Below are positions 27,925 to 37,402 of a stretch of DNA of 64,000 bases, in pieces. Below the pieces are notes generated by a model. The model worked only from the letters and a program-made list of their open reading frames with translations. It made no database searches and was not told the DNA's origin. Location: NCBI GenBank assembly GCA_964612995.1, contig CAZTGE010000001.1:50575-114574 (forward strand). Direction: 5' to 3'. Source of the stretch: SLQH01 sp964612995. GTDB taxonomy: Bacteria; Planctomycetota; UBA11346. Position numbers and translations under genes: made by a program. Position 1 is the first letter of the stretch. Every line of letters starts with the position of its first letter.

Positions 27925-28554
27925 TCAGAAGCGCCCGCCGAACCCGACCGCGAACACCGGGCCGTGCTGGATCACGTCGAGATCGTAGGAACCGACCACC
28001 CCCCGGGTCTCCCAGGAGCCGCGCCATCCGGCAAGCAGGTCGAGATGCAGTTCCCGATGCAAGCCCAGACGCAGGCGCACATCGCCGCCGACGGTCCACC
28101 GGGCATTGTAGACCGAGCGGTCGACATCGTCCGACTCGACCACCCCGTCGAGCTCGTCGGGCAGGTCGAGCCCGAACACCCCCATGCCCAGCCGCGCCGA
28201 GCCGATCAGCCCCACCCGACGATGCGGCCGCAGGCCGAGGTGCAGAGCACCCTGGGCATCGAGCGCGAAGTGAAGCAGATCGTCGTCGGGGGCATGGGCC
28301 CAGTCGAACCCGGCATCCAGGCCCATGCCCCAGGCCACGAGATCGTCTCCCGACCACACCACCGTCTCGATCAGCAGCCGCGCCTGCGTCGGCCAGGTCC
28401 CCGCCCAGTGGAAGCTGCGACCATCGTCGAGGGTGTAGTCGATGTCGTAGTCGCGCCGGCCACAATCGAACAGCACACTGAAGTCGACCGACTCGCTCGC
28501 AGTGCAGCAGGTGATCGTCAGCAACAACGGCCAGAGCGCACGCATCCGGTCCAT
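27925..28554 (-). CDS. Exported, probably outer-membrane beta-barrel-like protein
   Basis: The 209-aa product has an N-terminal signal (MRALWPLLLTITCCTAS), preceded by an alternative start three codons upstream that is used here. It has alternating strands with aromatic ends and terminates in GPVFAVGFGGRF. A C-terminal phenylalanine is typical of outer-membrane barrels. No family was recognised. It is divergent from eboE. Confidence 0.65.
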   Translation of the reverse strand: MDRMRALWPLLLTITCCTASESVDFSVLFDCGRRDYDIDYTLDDGRSFHWAGTWPTQARLLIETVVWSGDDLVAWGMGLDAGFDWAHAPDDDLLHFALDAQGALHLGLRPHRRVGLIGSARLGMGVFGLDLPDELDGVVESDDVDRSVYNARWTVGGDVRLRLGLHRELHLDLLAGWRGSWETRGVVGSYDLDVIQHGPVFAVGFGGRF

Positions 28555-28655
28555 CAAACCCGGTTCCGCACGCAGGACAATGCATTCCTCCACGGTCTGC
28601 AGGTCACGCCGGCGCAGCCGGTTGACTTGTTCTGCGCCGGCGGATTCTCGTAGTC

Positions 28656-29837
28656 ATGGATACCGTCCTGGCCTACGGATCGAACCTGATGCCGGCGATG
28701 TCGGTCGACGAGCTGGTCACACGTACCGTGCCGTTCTTCCACACCGTGCGCGAACGACTCGGCTGGTCGCGCCTGGGCCTCGACCTCCACCTCGACGCAG
28801 GTGTGATCACCGCCTGCCAGGGCGATCCCGACCAGGTGGACACGATCCGCCACGCACTCGATGCAGCCGGCCTCGCCGTGGTCTCGATCAACGCCTTCCC
28901 GCTCCATGGCTTCCAGACCGGAGTGGTCAAGGACCGGGCCTACGAGCCCAGCTGGCTGCGCCGCGAACGCCTCGAGCTGACCTGCGCGGCGATGGATCTG
29001 GCCGCGGTGCTGTGCGAAGGCGCGACCATCAGCGTGAGCACCAGCCCTGGGAGCTATCGCCCCTGGGGCGAACAGGCCAACGACGTCAAGGCCATCGCCG
29101 CCGGCTTCGGCCGCGCCGCAGCCCACGCCCTCCGGCTCTCGCAGCGCTGCGGCAAGCATGTAGTCCTGTGTCCCGAACCCGAACCGCGATGCACCTTGAG
29201 CACGGTGTCCGAGACCGTCCGCTTCTGGGGCTATCCCATCCCCGCCTTCGCCCGGCCGGCGGCCAGCGAAGCGCTCGGCCACGACGAGACGGCCGCGCAG
29301 ATGGCCATCGCCGACCACCTCGGGCTGTGCCTCGACACCTGCCATCTGGCGGTCGAGTTCGAGGATCCGACCACCGCCCACACCCGGCTCGCCGAAGCCG
29401 GCGCGACGCCAGTCAAACTCCAGCTCAGCGCCTGCCCCGAGGTGATCGAGCCGGGGCGCGATCGTGCGGCCGTGCGCGCTCTGCGCGCGATGGCCGAGCC
29501 GTGCTTCCTCCACCAGACCACCTGGCGCACACGCGATGGCAACGTGACCCGGCTGGAGGATCTCGACGCGCTCGACCCGGCCGATCCCGCACTCGACGCG
29601 GCCGACTGCCTGCGGACGCACTTCCACATCCCGATCCACCGTCCGCCGCTCACCGCCGGCATCGGCTCGACCATCGACGGCGCGCTCGCGGCCCTGCCGG
29701 CGATGTGCGCGGCGCAACCCTGCCAACTGTGCGTCGAGACCTACACCTGGTCGGTGCTCACAGCGGACCACGAGGATCGGAGCGCGGGTGTCGCGGCCGA
29801 GCTCGCCTTCCTCGCCGAAGCCCTGTCCACCCGCTGA
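28656..29837 (+). CDS. eboE: EboE-like TIM-barrel protein
   Basis: The 393-aa protein matches the EboE family (xylose-isomerase-like TIM barrel). Matching segments are INAFPLHGFQTGVVKDRAYE, SVSTSPGSYRPWG, LCLDTCHLAVEFED and VETYTWSVL. In cyanobacteria and others, eboABCDEF products move secondary-metabolite precursors to the cell periphery. None of the other ebo genes is adjacent; the neighbours are a TPR protein and an esterase. Metal-binding Glu/Asp/His residues of the barrel appear kept (PEPEPR, DTCH). The substrate is unknown. Confidence 0.8.
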   Translation: MDTVLAYGSNLMPAMSVDELVTRTVPFFHTVRERLGWSRLGLDLHLDAGVITACQGDPDQVDTIRHALDAAGLAVVSINAFPLHGFQTGVVKDRAYEPSWLRRERLELTCAAMDLAAVLCEGATISVSTSPGSYRPWGEQANDVKAIAAGFGRAAAHALRLSQRCGKHVVLCPEPEPRCTLSTVSETVRFWGYPIPAFARPAASEALGHDETAAQMAIADHLGLCLDTCHLAVEFEDPTTAHTRLAEAGATPVKLQLSACPEVIEPGRDRAAVRALRAMAEPCFLHQTTWRTRDGNVTRLEDLDALDPADPALDAADCLRTHFHIPIHRPPLTAGIGSTIDGALAALPAMCAAQPCQLCVETYTWSVLTADHEDRSAGVAAELAFLAEALSTR

Positions 29838-29897
29838 ACCCCGCGGCGGGCGATCCTGCCTTGCCCGCCCGGCGGTGCCGACGACCATGGCACGACC

Positions 29898-30839
29898 ATG
29901 GTGATGCCGACCCCCTTCGAACGCATGTTGCAACAGGTGCAGGAGCTGGCGACGCGCGATCCTCCGGGCGCCTTCGCCAAGCTCGATGAGCTCTACGGCA
30001 AGTCGCTGACCGACCTCGACGTGCGTCATCTCGGCGCGCTCGCGGCCCACGTCGGCGGGGCCGTACTCGGCCGCTGGGATCAGGCCATCGCCTTCGTCGA
30101 GCGCTGCCTCGAACACGACGCCCTCGAGCAGGGCGAGGAATCCGAGCGCAGCCTCCACCGCGCCCTGGCGGTACTGCATTCCTGCGCTGGCGACGAGGAA
30201 CGCGCCACCGACCACATCGCCGCCGGCGTGCGCGACGAGACCGATCACGCGCGGGTGACGATCATGTGTGCCCAGACCCTGGTCGCGCAGCGCAAGTACA
30301 AGCGCGCACGCCAGTACCTGCAGCAGGCCGCGGAACTGTGCCCGGCGATCCACCCCGAACAGGACGTGGTCCAGCAGATAGCCGCCATCGCCACCAATAT
30401 CGCGCGCCATGCCGAGGCCCAACTGCACGTCAGTCGCGACCTGCTGCTGGCCGCCGGCAATGCCGCCAGCGCCGCCTGCGCCCGCCTGCCCGACTGGCGC
30501 GCACGGCACAAAGCGATGTACCAGCAGGCCCGCAGCTACCTGCTCGCCGGACGTACCACCCAGGCGCTGGCGATCGTCCAGCACCTGATGGCGCTCGAGC
30601 AGGAGAAGGACGCCGGACCGGTGGAGCAGTTCTTCACCGCCAATCTGGCCTGCCGCGCCCAGCTCCAACGCGGCCAGCTCAAGGTCGCCGGCCGGGCCTA
30701 CGGCGCCTGCCAGCAACTCGCCGGCCAGATCGAGGACCCGGCCGACGCTGAACGCGTCACCGCAGCGATGGAGAAGCTCACCGCCGACCTCGAACGCGAC
30801 AAGGCCGAACGCGATCGGATCAAGGAAGCGGGTACGTGA
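29898..30839 (+). CDS. TPR-like helical protein
   Basis: The 313-aa all-helical protein shows tetratricopeptide-like pairs (WDQAIAFVERCLEHDALEQG; KYKRARQYLQQAAELCP; AGRTTQALAIVQHLMALEQE) and ends in a charged helix (RDKAERDRIKEAGT). There is no signal peptide, so it is probably cytoplasmic. Its stop overlaps the next start by four bases (GTGA), suggesting it works with the esterase or is at least co-translated. Confidence 0.7.
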   Translation: MVMPTPFERMLQQVQELATRDPPGAFAKLDELYGKSLTDLDVRHLGALAAHVGGAVLGRWDQAIAFVERCLEHDALEQGEESERSLHRALAVLHSCAGDEERATDHIAAGVRDETDHARVTIMCAQTLVAQRKYKRARQYLQQAAELCPAIHPEQDVVQQIAAIATNIARHAEAQLHVSRDLLLAAGNAASAACARLPDWRARHKAMYQQARSYLLAGRTTQALAIVQHLMALEQEKDAGPVEQFFTANLACRAQLQRGQLKVAGRAYGACQQLAGQIEDPADAERVTAAMEKLTADLERDKAERDRIKEAGT

Positions 30840-31543
30840 AGGTCCTGCTGCTTGCAGGTCAATCCAACATGGAGGGATCCGGCCGCAGCGCAGATCTCGA
30901 TCGGGCGGCCCTGCCGCGCACGGTGCGCATCTTCACCGACACCGGCTGGGTCGGCATCGACCAGCTCCGTGAGCGCTTCGGCCCCGAGATCGGCGTGGCC
31001 GAGGTCCTGGCCGAACGCGGCGAGGCCGAGCAGACCGCGTTGATCAAGCACGCCGTCGGCGGCACCTCCTCGCTGGCCTGGGAGCCGGACTGGGATCCCC
31101 GCGAAGCGGCGCGCACCGACAACGCCGACGCCGGTCCGCTCTATCGCCAGCTGCTCGATCGTGTCGGCGCTGCACGCGAACACGACCCGATCGATCCCGT
31201 CGGCGTGCTGTGGATGCAGGGCGAGTCCGACGCTCGCCACCCCGAGGTCGCACCGGCCTACGCGAACACCATGCGCCGGATCATCGACGCCTGGCGCAAC
31301 GACCTCGCCCGGCCCGACCTGCCGGTGGTCATGGGGCTGGTCGATCCCCCGGCCAACGCCTTCCCCGCCGCCGAGCTCGTCCAGGCGGCGCAACGCCTGC
31401 TGGCCGAGAACGACGCCCACATCGCCCTGGTCGACACCACCGATCTGTCCAAGTGGTCCGATGCGCTGCACTACGACAGCGCCGGGGTGCGCGAGCTCGG
31501 ACGCCGGCTGGCCACCGCCTGGTTCGACCTGCGTCCACGCTGA
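30836..31543 (+). CDS. SASA-domain carbohydrate O-acetylesterase
   Basis: The 235-aa protein is a sialate O-acetylesterase-like (DUF303) SGNH hydrolase. Block I is LLLAGQSNMEGSG with the catalytic serine, WMQGESDA is the family signature, and DALHYDSAG holds the histidine. No signal peptide is seen, so it acts on internal or imported acetylated sugars. The start is GTG 30836, overlapping the upstream stop. Confidence 0.85.
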   Translation: MKVLLLAGQSNMEGSGRSADLDRAALPRTVRIFTDTGWVGIDQLRERFGPEIGVAEVLAERGEAEQTALIKHAVGGTSSLAWEPDWDPREAARTDNADAGPLYRQLLDRVGAAREHDPIDPVGVLWMQGESDARHPEVAPAYANTMRRIIDAWRNDLARPDLPVVMGLVDPPANAFPAAELVQAAQRLLAENDAHIALVDTTDLSKWSDALHYDSAGVRELGRRLATAWFDLRPR

Positions 31544-31544
31544 G

Positions 31545-31997
31545 TCAGAACCGTCCGGGCGGGGGCGGGGGCGGCGGGACCGCATCCTGCACCGGTAGCG
31601 TCGGCAGCAGCCGCAGGGCGCCGGCCAGCATCACGGCCCAGGCCGTCGGTATCCCGAAGAAGTATCCGACCACGATGAGACTGGCCATGGCCCAGTCACC
31701 GCCCATCACCTCCGGCATCCGGTGGCAGGTGGGGATGAAGAACCAGCCGTAACCAGCGGCGGCGGCGAGGGTCAGCCACCACAGACGATGGTCGATCGTG
31801 ACCCGGACCAGCCAACCACCGAACGCCAGCGACATCGCGAACAGCAATTGGGCCGGCACCCAGGCGCCGAGCGAGACCAGGATCAGGTAGGCCGCCGGCG
31901 GCGCGAGCAGATCCAGCTGCGTGACCTTGAAGGCCATCCCCCCGGCGAAACAGGCGACCAGGAAGGCGAAAGCGAAGGCGAAGCAGTGGGTCAGCAT
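31545..31997 (-). CDS. Four-helix membrane protein with polyproline tail
   Basis: The 150-aa protein has four hydrophobic segments and ends in a run of seven prolines then GRF. It starts 28 bases after the pgi stop on the same strand, so it is probably co-transcribed. Its stop lies one base from the convergent esterase stop. No family is recognised. Confidence 0.65.
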   Translation of the reverse strand: MLTHCFAFAFAFLVACFAGGMAFKVTQLDLLAPPAAYLILVSLGAWVPAQLLFAMSLAFGGWLVRVTIDHRLWWLTLAAAAGYGWFFIPTCHRMPEVMGGDWAMASLIVVGYFFGIPTAWAVMLAGALRLLPTLPVQDAVPPPPPPPGRF

Positions 31998-32025
31998 GGC
32001 TGGGCGGCGCGACCGGGACGCGCGC

Positions 32026-33675
32026 CTACGTGGCGAGGTAGCGGCCGAGCAGGGCGCGGGTCGAGGGGTTGAAGCTCTTGATCGTATCGCCGTTCTTGCG
32101 GGTGGCGGCGATCTGTGCGACCACCTGCCTGGCGAGCACCTTGCCCAACTCCACGCCCATCTGGTCGAAACTGTTGATGTCCCAGACGAAGCCCTGGACC
32201 GCCGTGCGGTGCTCGTAGAGCGCCAGCAGCTGGCCGACCACGAAGGGCGTGCACTGCTCCAGCAGCAGACAGTTGGAGGGGCGGTTGCCGGGAAAGACCT
32301 TGTGCGCCACCAGCTGCTCGTCCACCCCGGCGGCGCGCACCTCCTCGGCGGTCCGGCCCACCGCCAGGGCGTCGGGCTGGGCGAAGAAGTTGGCCATCAA
32401 CTCATCGTGATTGGCCACCGGATGCCCCGCCACCTTCATCGGCTGCTGGCTCTTGCAAAAGCCGATGAAGTCGGCCGGAACCACCCGCCCCTGATGCAGC
32501 AGCTGATAGAAGCTATGCTGGCCGTTGGTCCCCGGCTCGCCGAAGTCGACCTCGCCGGCCTCGTGCCACAGCGGACGGCCATCGATATCGACCCGCTTGC
32601 CGTTGGATTCCATGTCGACCTGCTGGATGTGCGGCGCGAGCTTGAGCAGCGCCTGGCAGTACGGCAGCAGCGCCCGCGCCGAGCGACCGAGGAAGGTGGT
32701 GTTCCACACCCCGTAGAGCCCCAGCAGCACCGGCAGGTTCCTGGCCAGCGGAGCACCAGCGAAATGGCGATCCATCGAGCGCGCGCCAGCGAGGAACTTC
32801 TCGACGTTGGCGAAACCGTATTGCAGCGCGAGCGGCAACACGCCGACCGCCGAGCACACGCTGTAGCGCCCGCCGACCCAATCCCAGAAGCCGAAGGCGT
32901 TGTCGGGATCGATGCCGAAGTCCGCGACCCCCTCCAGGTTGGTGCTCACCGCCACCATGTGGCGCGCGACCGCCTCCTTGCCCAGACGCTTGGTGATCCA
33001 GGCGCGCACGGTGCGGGCGTTGAGCATGGTCTCGGCGGTGGTGAAGGTCTTCGAGATCACCACCACCAGCGTGGTCGCGGGGTCGAGCCCGGCGAGCGCG
33101 CGATTCACGTCGATCGGATCGACGTTGGCGAGGAACCGCAGGTTGCGGCCAGTGGCGGCGCGAGCGCACCCCTTGTCGGTCCGCAGCGCCTCGTGGACGA
33201 ACTCGGGGCCGAGGTAGCTGCCGCCGATGCCGATCGCGACCACGTCGGTCAGCTTCTCGCCGGTGGCGCCGGTCAGCTTGCCGTTGCGGATGCGGTCACT
33301 GAAGGACCTGATCCGCTTGAGCACCGCGTGGACCTCGGGGATCACGTTCTGGCCATCGACCGTGACCGTGCCCTGCGCATCGGCACGCAAGGCGGTATGG
33401 AGCACCGCGCGGTCCTCGGTGCGGTTGATCTTCTCGCCGCTGAACATCGCCTTGATCTTCGCCGCGAGCCCGGCCTCCTTGGCCAGCTCGAGCAACAGAC
33501 GGGTGGTCTCCGGCACAGCGTTCTGGCGGCTGAAGTCGAGCACCACGCCCTCGGCTTCGACGCTCATCGCCTTGTACCGTTTGGGATCCTGCAGCAGATC
33601 GCGCAGGTGGAGCTTGCGCATCTCCTTGGCATGCGCCTTGAGTGTCTTCCAGGACGGGCTGCGGGCGAGGCTCAT
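32026..33675 (-). CDS. pgi: Glucose-6-phosphate isomerase
   Basis: The 549-aa glycolytic enzyme interconverts glucose-6-phosphate and fructose-6-phosphate. It has [52 protein letters not shown] and [14 protein letters not shown], all diagnostic, with the catalytic Glu in WVGGRYS-region spacing and Lys in ELGKVLA. The start at 33675 ([10 protein letters not shown]) is set by GGAGGA 7 bases upstream. The C-terminus is complete. Confidence 0.96.
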   Translation of the reverse strand: MSLARSPSWKTLKAHAKEMRKLHLRDLLQDPKRYKAMSVEAEGVVLDFSRQNAVPETTRLLLELAKEAGLAAKIKAMFSGEKINRTEDRAVLHTALRADAQGTVTVDGQNVIPEVHAVLKRIRSFSDRIRNGKLTGATGEKLTDVVAIGIGGSYLGPEFVHEALRTDKGCARAATGRNLRFLANVDPIDVNRALAGLDPATTLVVVISKTFTTAETMLNARTVRAWITKRLGKEAVARHMVAVSTNLEGVADFGIDPDNAFGFWDWVGGRYSVCSAVGVLPLALQYGFANVEKFLAGARSMDRHFAGAPLARNLPVLLGLYGVWNTTFLGRSARALLPYCQALLKLAPHIQQVDMESNGKRVDIDGRPLWHEAGEVDFGEPGTNGQHSFYQLLHQGRVVPADFIGFCKSQQPMKVAGHPVANHDELMANFFAQPDALAVGRTAEEVRAAGVDEQLVAHKVFPGNRPSNCLLLEQCTPFVVGQLLALYEHRTAVQGFVWDINSFDQMGVELGKVLARQVVAQIAATRKNGDTIKSFNPSTRALLGRYLAT

Positions 33676-33777
33676 GGCACTATCCTCCACGTGATCGGGA
33701 CGCTGGCATCCAACCGGCGGCGGGCGCACAGGTTCTCGGTCCGTAGGCACGATGCAAAGGGCAACCCGGCGTCTGCT

Positions 33778-33909
33778 CAAGGCCACTCAAAGCTCGGCCC
33801 CGGGGGCGCCGAGCACCAGCTCGGCATGGAAACACGGGCTCACAACATGGGTCCATCATTCGATGGACCCATGTTGTGAGCCCGTCATCCCGAGCTTTGA
33901 GCGGCCCTG
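33778..33909 (+). mobile_element. MITE-like element, short group, copy 1
   Basis: Terminal inverted repeats are GGCCACTCAAAGCTCGG (33781-33797) and CCGAGCTTTGAGCGGCC (33890-33906). The centre is a perfect 22-bp stem (33836-33857 with 33862-33883) with a 4-base loop. GGCGTCTGC occurs directly on both sides (33768-33776 and 33909-33917), as a target duplication would. The element lies between pgi and the next gene. Confidence 0.75.
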
Positions 33910-34033
33910 GCGTCTGCCTCACCCAGCCGATGCCTGCCGGTCCGCCGATTGGCCGCGCACGCGGCGGCGAACACACTGGGCCTTCACGCTGGCGCTCGCA
34001 CAGGCACCTGTCGTGCAGATCCAGGGAGAGGAC

Positions 34034-35503
34034 ATGCCGCGCCCCGATCGTAACGACCGCCCCGCCAGGCCCGGCGCGCAGAGCGGCCGCGCCGACCTGC
34101 GACGCGAGCGCCCGGGCGCAGCGCGCAAACCGGCCGCCGGCCGCAAGAGCGCAGCTGCGCGCAAGAGCGAGAGTACGCGCGCAGCCGCTGCCAGGCGCAA
34201 GAACGAGAGCGCTCGCAAGCCGGCCACGGCGAAGAAGCCCGCAGCCGCACGCGCGCCACGCAGCGCGGCCCCACCGGCGCGCGGGAAGGGCGCGAACCGC
34301 AGCCCCGATAATCCGCGGCGGGCCCAGGCGAGCGCCCGGAGCTCGCGCAGCGGCCCGAAGCCGCAGCGCGGTGCCGGCGAGACACCCAACGACCAGCCGC
34401 AGACCGACGAGGACCTGCCGCAGCGCCAGCCGCCCAAGCTGAGCACGGTGATCGGCCTGAGCGTCGGCGGCGGCATGCTGTTGATCGTGCTGTTGTACCT
34501 CGTCTTCGGCGGCACCGGGAACAGACGGCGCACCTACAGCGGCGGGATGGACAGGGAGGCCGGTGGCGGGGGCGGCGACATGCGCTCGAGCCACCCGCAA
34601 GCGCGTCCCCTGCCAGCCGGCCCTTCGCCGGAAGAGAAACGGCGCATGGCCGAGGCCGAACAACGCATCGGCGAAGCCCAGGCCCACCTGCGCGACAATC
34701 CCGACGCCTATGCCGATGCCTGGCGCATGCTCGAGATGGCCGGCCGGGTCGCGCACGACACCCCGGTGGCCGAGAAGGTCCTGACCGAGGCCGAGAAGCT
34801 CAAGCGCGCCTGGGATGCCGCCGCCCGGCGCGAGCTCGCCGCGGTCGAACGTCGTGCCGCACGGCTCGAACAGGCCGGCGCCGCCGACGCGGCGCTCGCC
34901 GCCTGGCGCGAATTCGATCGTCAACTGCTGCCGCGCGTCGAGCCCGAGGTCTACGCGCATCGTGATCGGTTGCGCGCGCAGGTCGGTACCGGCGACGCCC
35001 CGACCCTCGCCGGCACCAAGTCGGAGCTGGTCGACCTGCTGCTCGCGGGCAAGGCCGCGGCGACCCGACTGCAGGCGGCGAACCTGCGCGCCGACGGGCT
35101 GTTCCCCGACGAGAACCCCTTCTTCGCGGCCACCGTCGCGGTCGCCGAGGCGCTCGAGCGCCGCCAGCGGGTCGAACGCCGCGCGCTCAACGACCGTCTC
35201 GGCAAACCGATCACCCTGGCCACCGTCGATGGCCCGCGTCCGGGCGAGCTCGGACCGGACGACGACGAAGGCGTGCGCCTGCGTACAGACGAGGGCATGG
35301 TCAAGATCTCCTGGGACCAGATGACCGCGGAACAGGTCGCCGAACTGCGCGGCGGCTGGCAGCCCGACAGCGCGCACGATCAGATCGTGCGCGCACTCGA
35401 AGCCCTGGCCGACACCCGACCGGACGTCGCGCGCGAGGCGCTGGACGCCGCGGCCGACCATCCGCTCTGCCCGCTGCTGCGCGAGCGTCTCGACGCGCAG
35501 TGA
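34034..35503 (+). CDS. Membrane protein with histone-H1-like basic N-terminus
   Basis: The 489-aa product starts at ATG 34034. Residues about 1-130 are Lys/Arg/Ala/Pro-rich (KPATAKKPAAARAPRSAAPP), like bacterial histone-H1-like tails. One membrane segment follows at about 140-165 (VIGLSVGGGMLLIVLLYLVF). The remainder (about 200-489) is charged, helical and probably extracytoplasmic, with a small beta unit (PITLATVDGPRPGEL). The basic tail would face the cytoplasm and could bind nucleic acid. No known family is recognised. Confidence 0.75.
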   Translation: MPRPDRNDRPARPGAQSGRADLRRERPGAARKPAAGRKSAAARKSESTRAAAARRKNESARKPATAKKPAAARAPRSAAPPARGKGANRSPDNPRRAQASARSSRSGPKPQRGAGETPNDQPQTDEDLPQRQPPKLSTVIGLSVGGGMLLIVLLYLVFGGTGNRRRTYSGGMDREAGGGGGDMRSSHPQARPLPAGPSPEEKRRMAEAEQRIGEAQAHLRDNPDAYADAWRMLEMAGRVAHDTPVAEKVLTEAEKLKRAWDAAARRELAAVERRAARLEQAGAADAALAAWREFDRQLLPRVEPEVYAHRDRLRAQVGTGDAPTLAGTKSELVDLLLAGKAAATRLQAANLRADGLFPDENPFFAATVAVAEALERRQRVERRALNDRLGKPITLATVDGPRPGELGPDDDEGVRLRTDEGMVKISWDQMTAEQVAELRGGWQPDSAHDQIVRALEALADTRPDVAREALDAAADHPLCPLLRERLDAQ

Positions 35504-35570
35504 ACGCTCCCGCGGCCCCCGGCTCCGCGGCGGACATTGCCCCGCGCGCCCGCCGGACACACTCCGGCGC

Positions 35571-36710
35571 ATGATCCGCGCCCTGGTCATCGCCGACGAC
35601 TGCACCGGCGCACTCGAGGCCGCGGCGCGCTGCCGATGCAACCGGGTGCTGCTCACCGCCGATCCGGCGCCGCTGGCCGACACCAGCCTGGCGGTGGTCG
35701 ACACCGACTCACGCGCGCTCGCGCCGCGCGAGGCCGCGGCGCGCATCCGCGCGGCGCTCGCCCGGTTCGACCACTCGCACCTGCAGCTGATCTACAAGAA
35801 GACCGACTCGACCCTGCGCGGCAACATCGGCGCCGAGCTCGGTGCGCTCTGCGACGCGGTGAGCGATGGCCGGGTGGTCTACCTCCCGGCCCATCCGCGC
35901 CTCGCCCGCAGCTGCATCGGCGGGGTGCTGCACGTCGACGGCGTGGCGCTCGAGCGCAGCCCGGCCAACCGCGGACCCGACGCGGTCGCCACAGGGACGA
36001 TCTGCGACCGCTTCGCCGGCGCCGGTCCCGCCGCGCGCAGCAGCCCGGTGCTCCCCGACCCGCTGCCCGGCGGGGTCACCGTGCTCGACGCCGCCGACGA
36101 CGCCGAGCTCGCGGCCCGCTGTCGCGAGCTCGCAGGCCTGAGCACCCATGGCCCGCTGGTCTGCGCCGGCCCGGTCGGCGCGCTCTACCACCTGCTGCCG
36201 CAGCTCGGTCTCGAACCTCCCGTGAGCACCGCCCCCGCGCCGCTGCGCGCGCCACGGCTGCTGGTCTGCGGCAGCCGCCACGCCGCCAGCCTCGATGCGG
36301 TGGCGGCGGCCCGGGACTGGCAGACGGTCCAACTGGACAGCGCCAGCGCCCGTGACGACTGCCTGCGCGCCGGCGACGCCGCGGCCGCCCTGCTCGCCGC
36401 AGGTGGCGACGTGATCCTGCGCCCCAGCGCCGAGCCGGTGCTGCCTCGCCGGCTCGATGCCGTACGTATCGCACGCTATCTCGCCCGCGCCGCGATCCGC
36501 GCCATCGGCAAGGGCCGTGCCGGCGGCGTGCTCGCCTTCGGCGGGGATACCAACCGCGCGCTGCTGCTCGCCGCCCGCCAGACGACCTGGCAGATCGCCG
36601 GCACGATCGCCGACGGCCTGCCCTGGGGCCTGCTCGAACGCCACGGCATCCCGCTGGTGAGCAAGAGCGGCGGCTACGATCCCGGGGACCTGCTCGCCGA
36701 TCCCTTCTGA
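35571..36710 (+). CDS. Four-carbon acid sugar kinase family protein (DUF1537)
   Basis: The 379-aa protein has the N-terminal DUF1537 motif ALVIADDCTGALEAA and KKTDSTLRGNIGAEL. The C-terminal domain has GGVLAFGGDTNRALL and closes with LVSKSGGYDPGDLL. Family members (OtnK, DtnK) phosphorylate four-carbon acid sugars such as 3-oxo-tetronate derivatives. The usual partners (dehydrogenase OtnI, aldolase OtnC) are not adjacent. The substrate is therefore open. Confidence 0.85.
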   Translation: MIRALVIADDCTGALEAAARCRCNRVLLTADPAPLADTSLAVVDTDSRALAPREAAARIRAALARFDHSHLQLIYKKTDSTLRGNIGAELGALCDAVSDGRVVYLPAHPRLARSCIGGVLHVDGVALERSPANRGPDAVATGTICDRFAGAGPAARSSPVLPDPLPGGVTVLDAADDAELAARCRELAGLSTHGPLVCAGPVGALYHLLPQLGLEPPVSTAPAPLRAPRLLVCGSRHAASLDAVAAARDWQTVQLDSASARDDCLRAGDAAAALLAAGGDVILRPSAEPVLPRRLDAVRIARYLARAAIRAIGKGRAGGVLAFGGDTNRALLLAARQTTWQIAGTIADGLPWGLLERHGIPLVSKSGGYDPGDLLADPF

Positions 36711-36829
36711 GCCCGGCTGCGATCGGGATGCAAACCCGGCCGCCCGCCGGCACAAGGAGGGTGAGGCCCGATCATGACGACGGCCGGGAGCTGGCACGAT
36801 CGATGGCGGATGGCATCCTCGGTACGGGC

Positions 36830-37402
36830 ATGGATGACGACGCGCAACGGTACGACGATCTCGCGCTGCGGGCCGCAGGCGGCGATCGTGCGGCCTTCCG
36901 CGAACTGGTGCTCGCGGTCCACGACGATTTGCGGGCCTGGATCGGCTGGCGGGTCGGTGCGCCGGAGATGATCGAAGATGTGCTCCAGGAGACGCTCATC
37001 GCAGCCCATCGCAGCCTCGACACCTACCGGCCGCAGGGCAGCTTCCGTGCCTGGCTGCGCGGCATCGCCCGTAACCGCTGCCTGATGGCCCTGCGCGAGC
37101 GCCGCCGCCAGCTTTCGCGCGAGCAGACCGGCTTCGAACTCGCCTTCCTCGATCAGGCCATGGCCGACTGCGACAGCGCCGATGACCAGACCGAGGCCTG
37201 GCGGCTCTCCGCGCTGCGCGCCTGCCTGCACCAGCTGCCCGGTCACGCGCTGCAACTGATCGAAGCCCGCTACTGGCGCAGCGAACCGCTCACCTCCCTG
37301 GTCCAGCGCCTGGGGCAGCCGAAGGGCACCATCGCCGCCAGACTGCACCGCATCAGAAAGCGCCTGCTCGCCTGCATCGAGGCCAAGGAGCCGGCAGCAT
37401 GA
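36830..37402 (+). CDS. ECF-type RNA polymerase sigma factor
   Basis: The 190-aa sigma-70 family protein has region 2 (DRAAFRELVLAVHDDLRAWI ... MIEDVLQETLIAAHRSLDTY) and region 4 (LPGHALQLIEARYWRSEPLT, then PKGTIAARLHRIRKRLL). The start is uncertain. ATG 36830 (MDDDAQRYDDL) places the N-terminus normally; in-frame alternatives are 36803 and 36728. The stop overlaps the FecR-like gene by four bases (ATGA), so this is a sigma/regulator pair. Confidence 0.88.
   Translation: MDDDAQRYDDLALRAAGGDRAAFRELVLAVHDDLRAWIGWRVGAPEMIEDVLQETLIAAHRSLDTYRPQGSFRAWLRGIARNRCLMALRERRRQLSREQTGFELAFLDQAMADCDSADDQTEAWRLSALRACLHQLPGHALQLIEARYWRSEPLTSLVQRLGQPKGTIAARLHRIRKRLLACIEAKEPAA

Noticed and set aside
31921..33879. 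652-codon open frame opposite pgi
   Set aside because: It is a shadow of pgi and runs through a MITE-like element.
36774..36971. 65-codon frame with a good AAGGAGG site before the sigma factor
   Set aside because: The frame is out of phase with the sigma factor and encodes Arg/Ser/Thr low-complexity sequence; the ribosome site is noted, but a leader peptide could not be supported.
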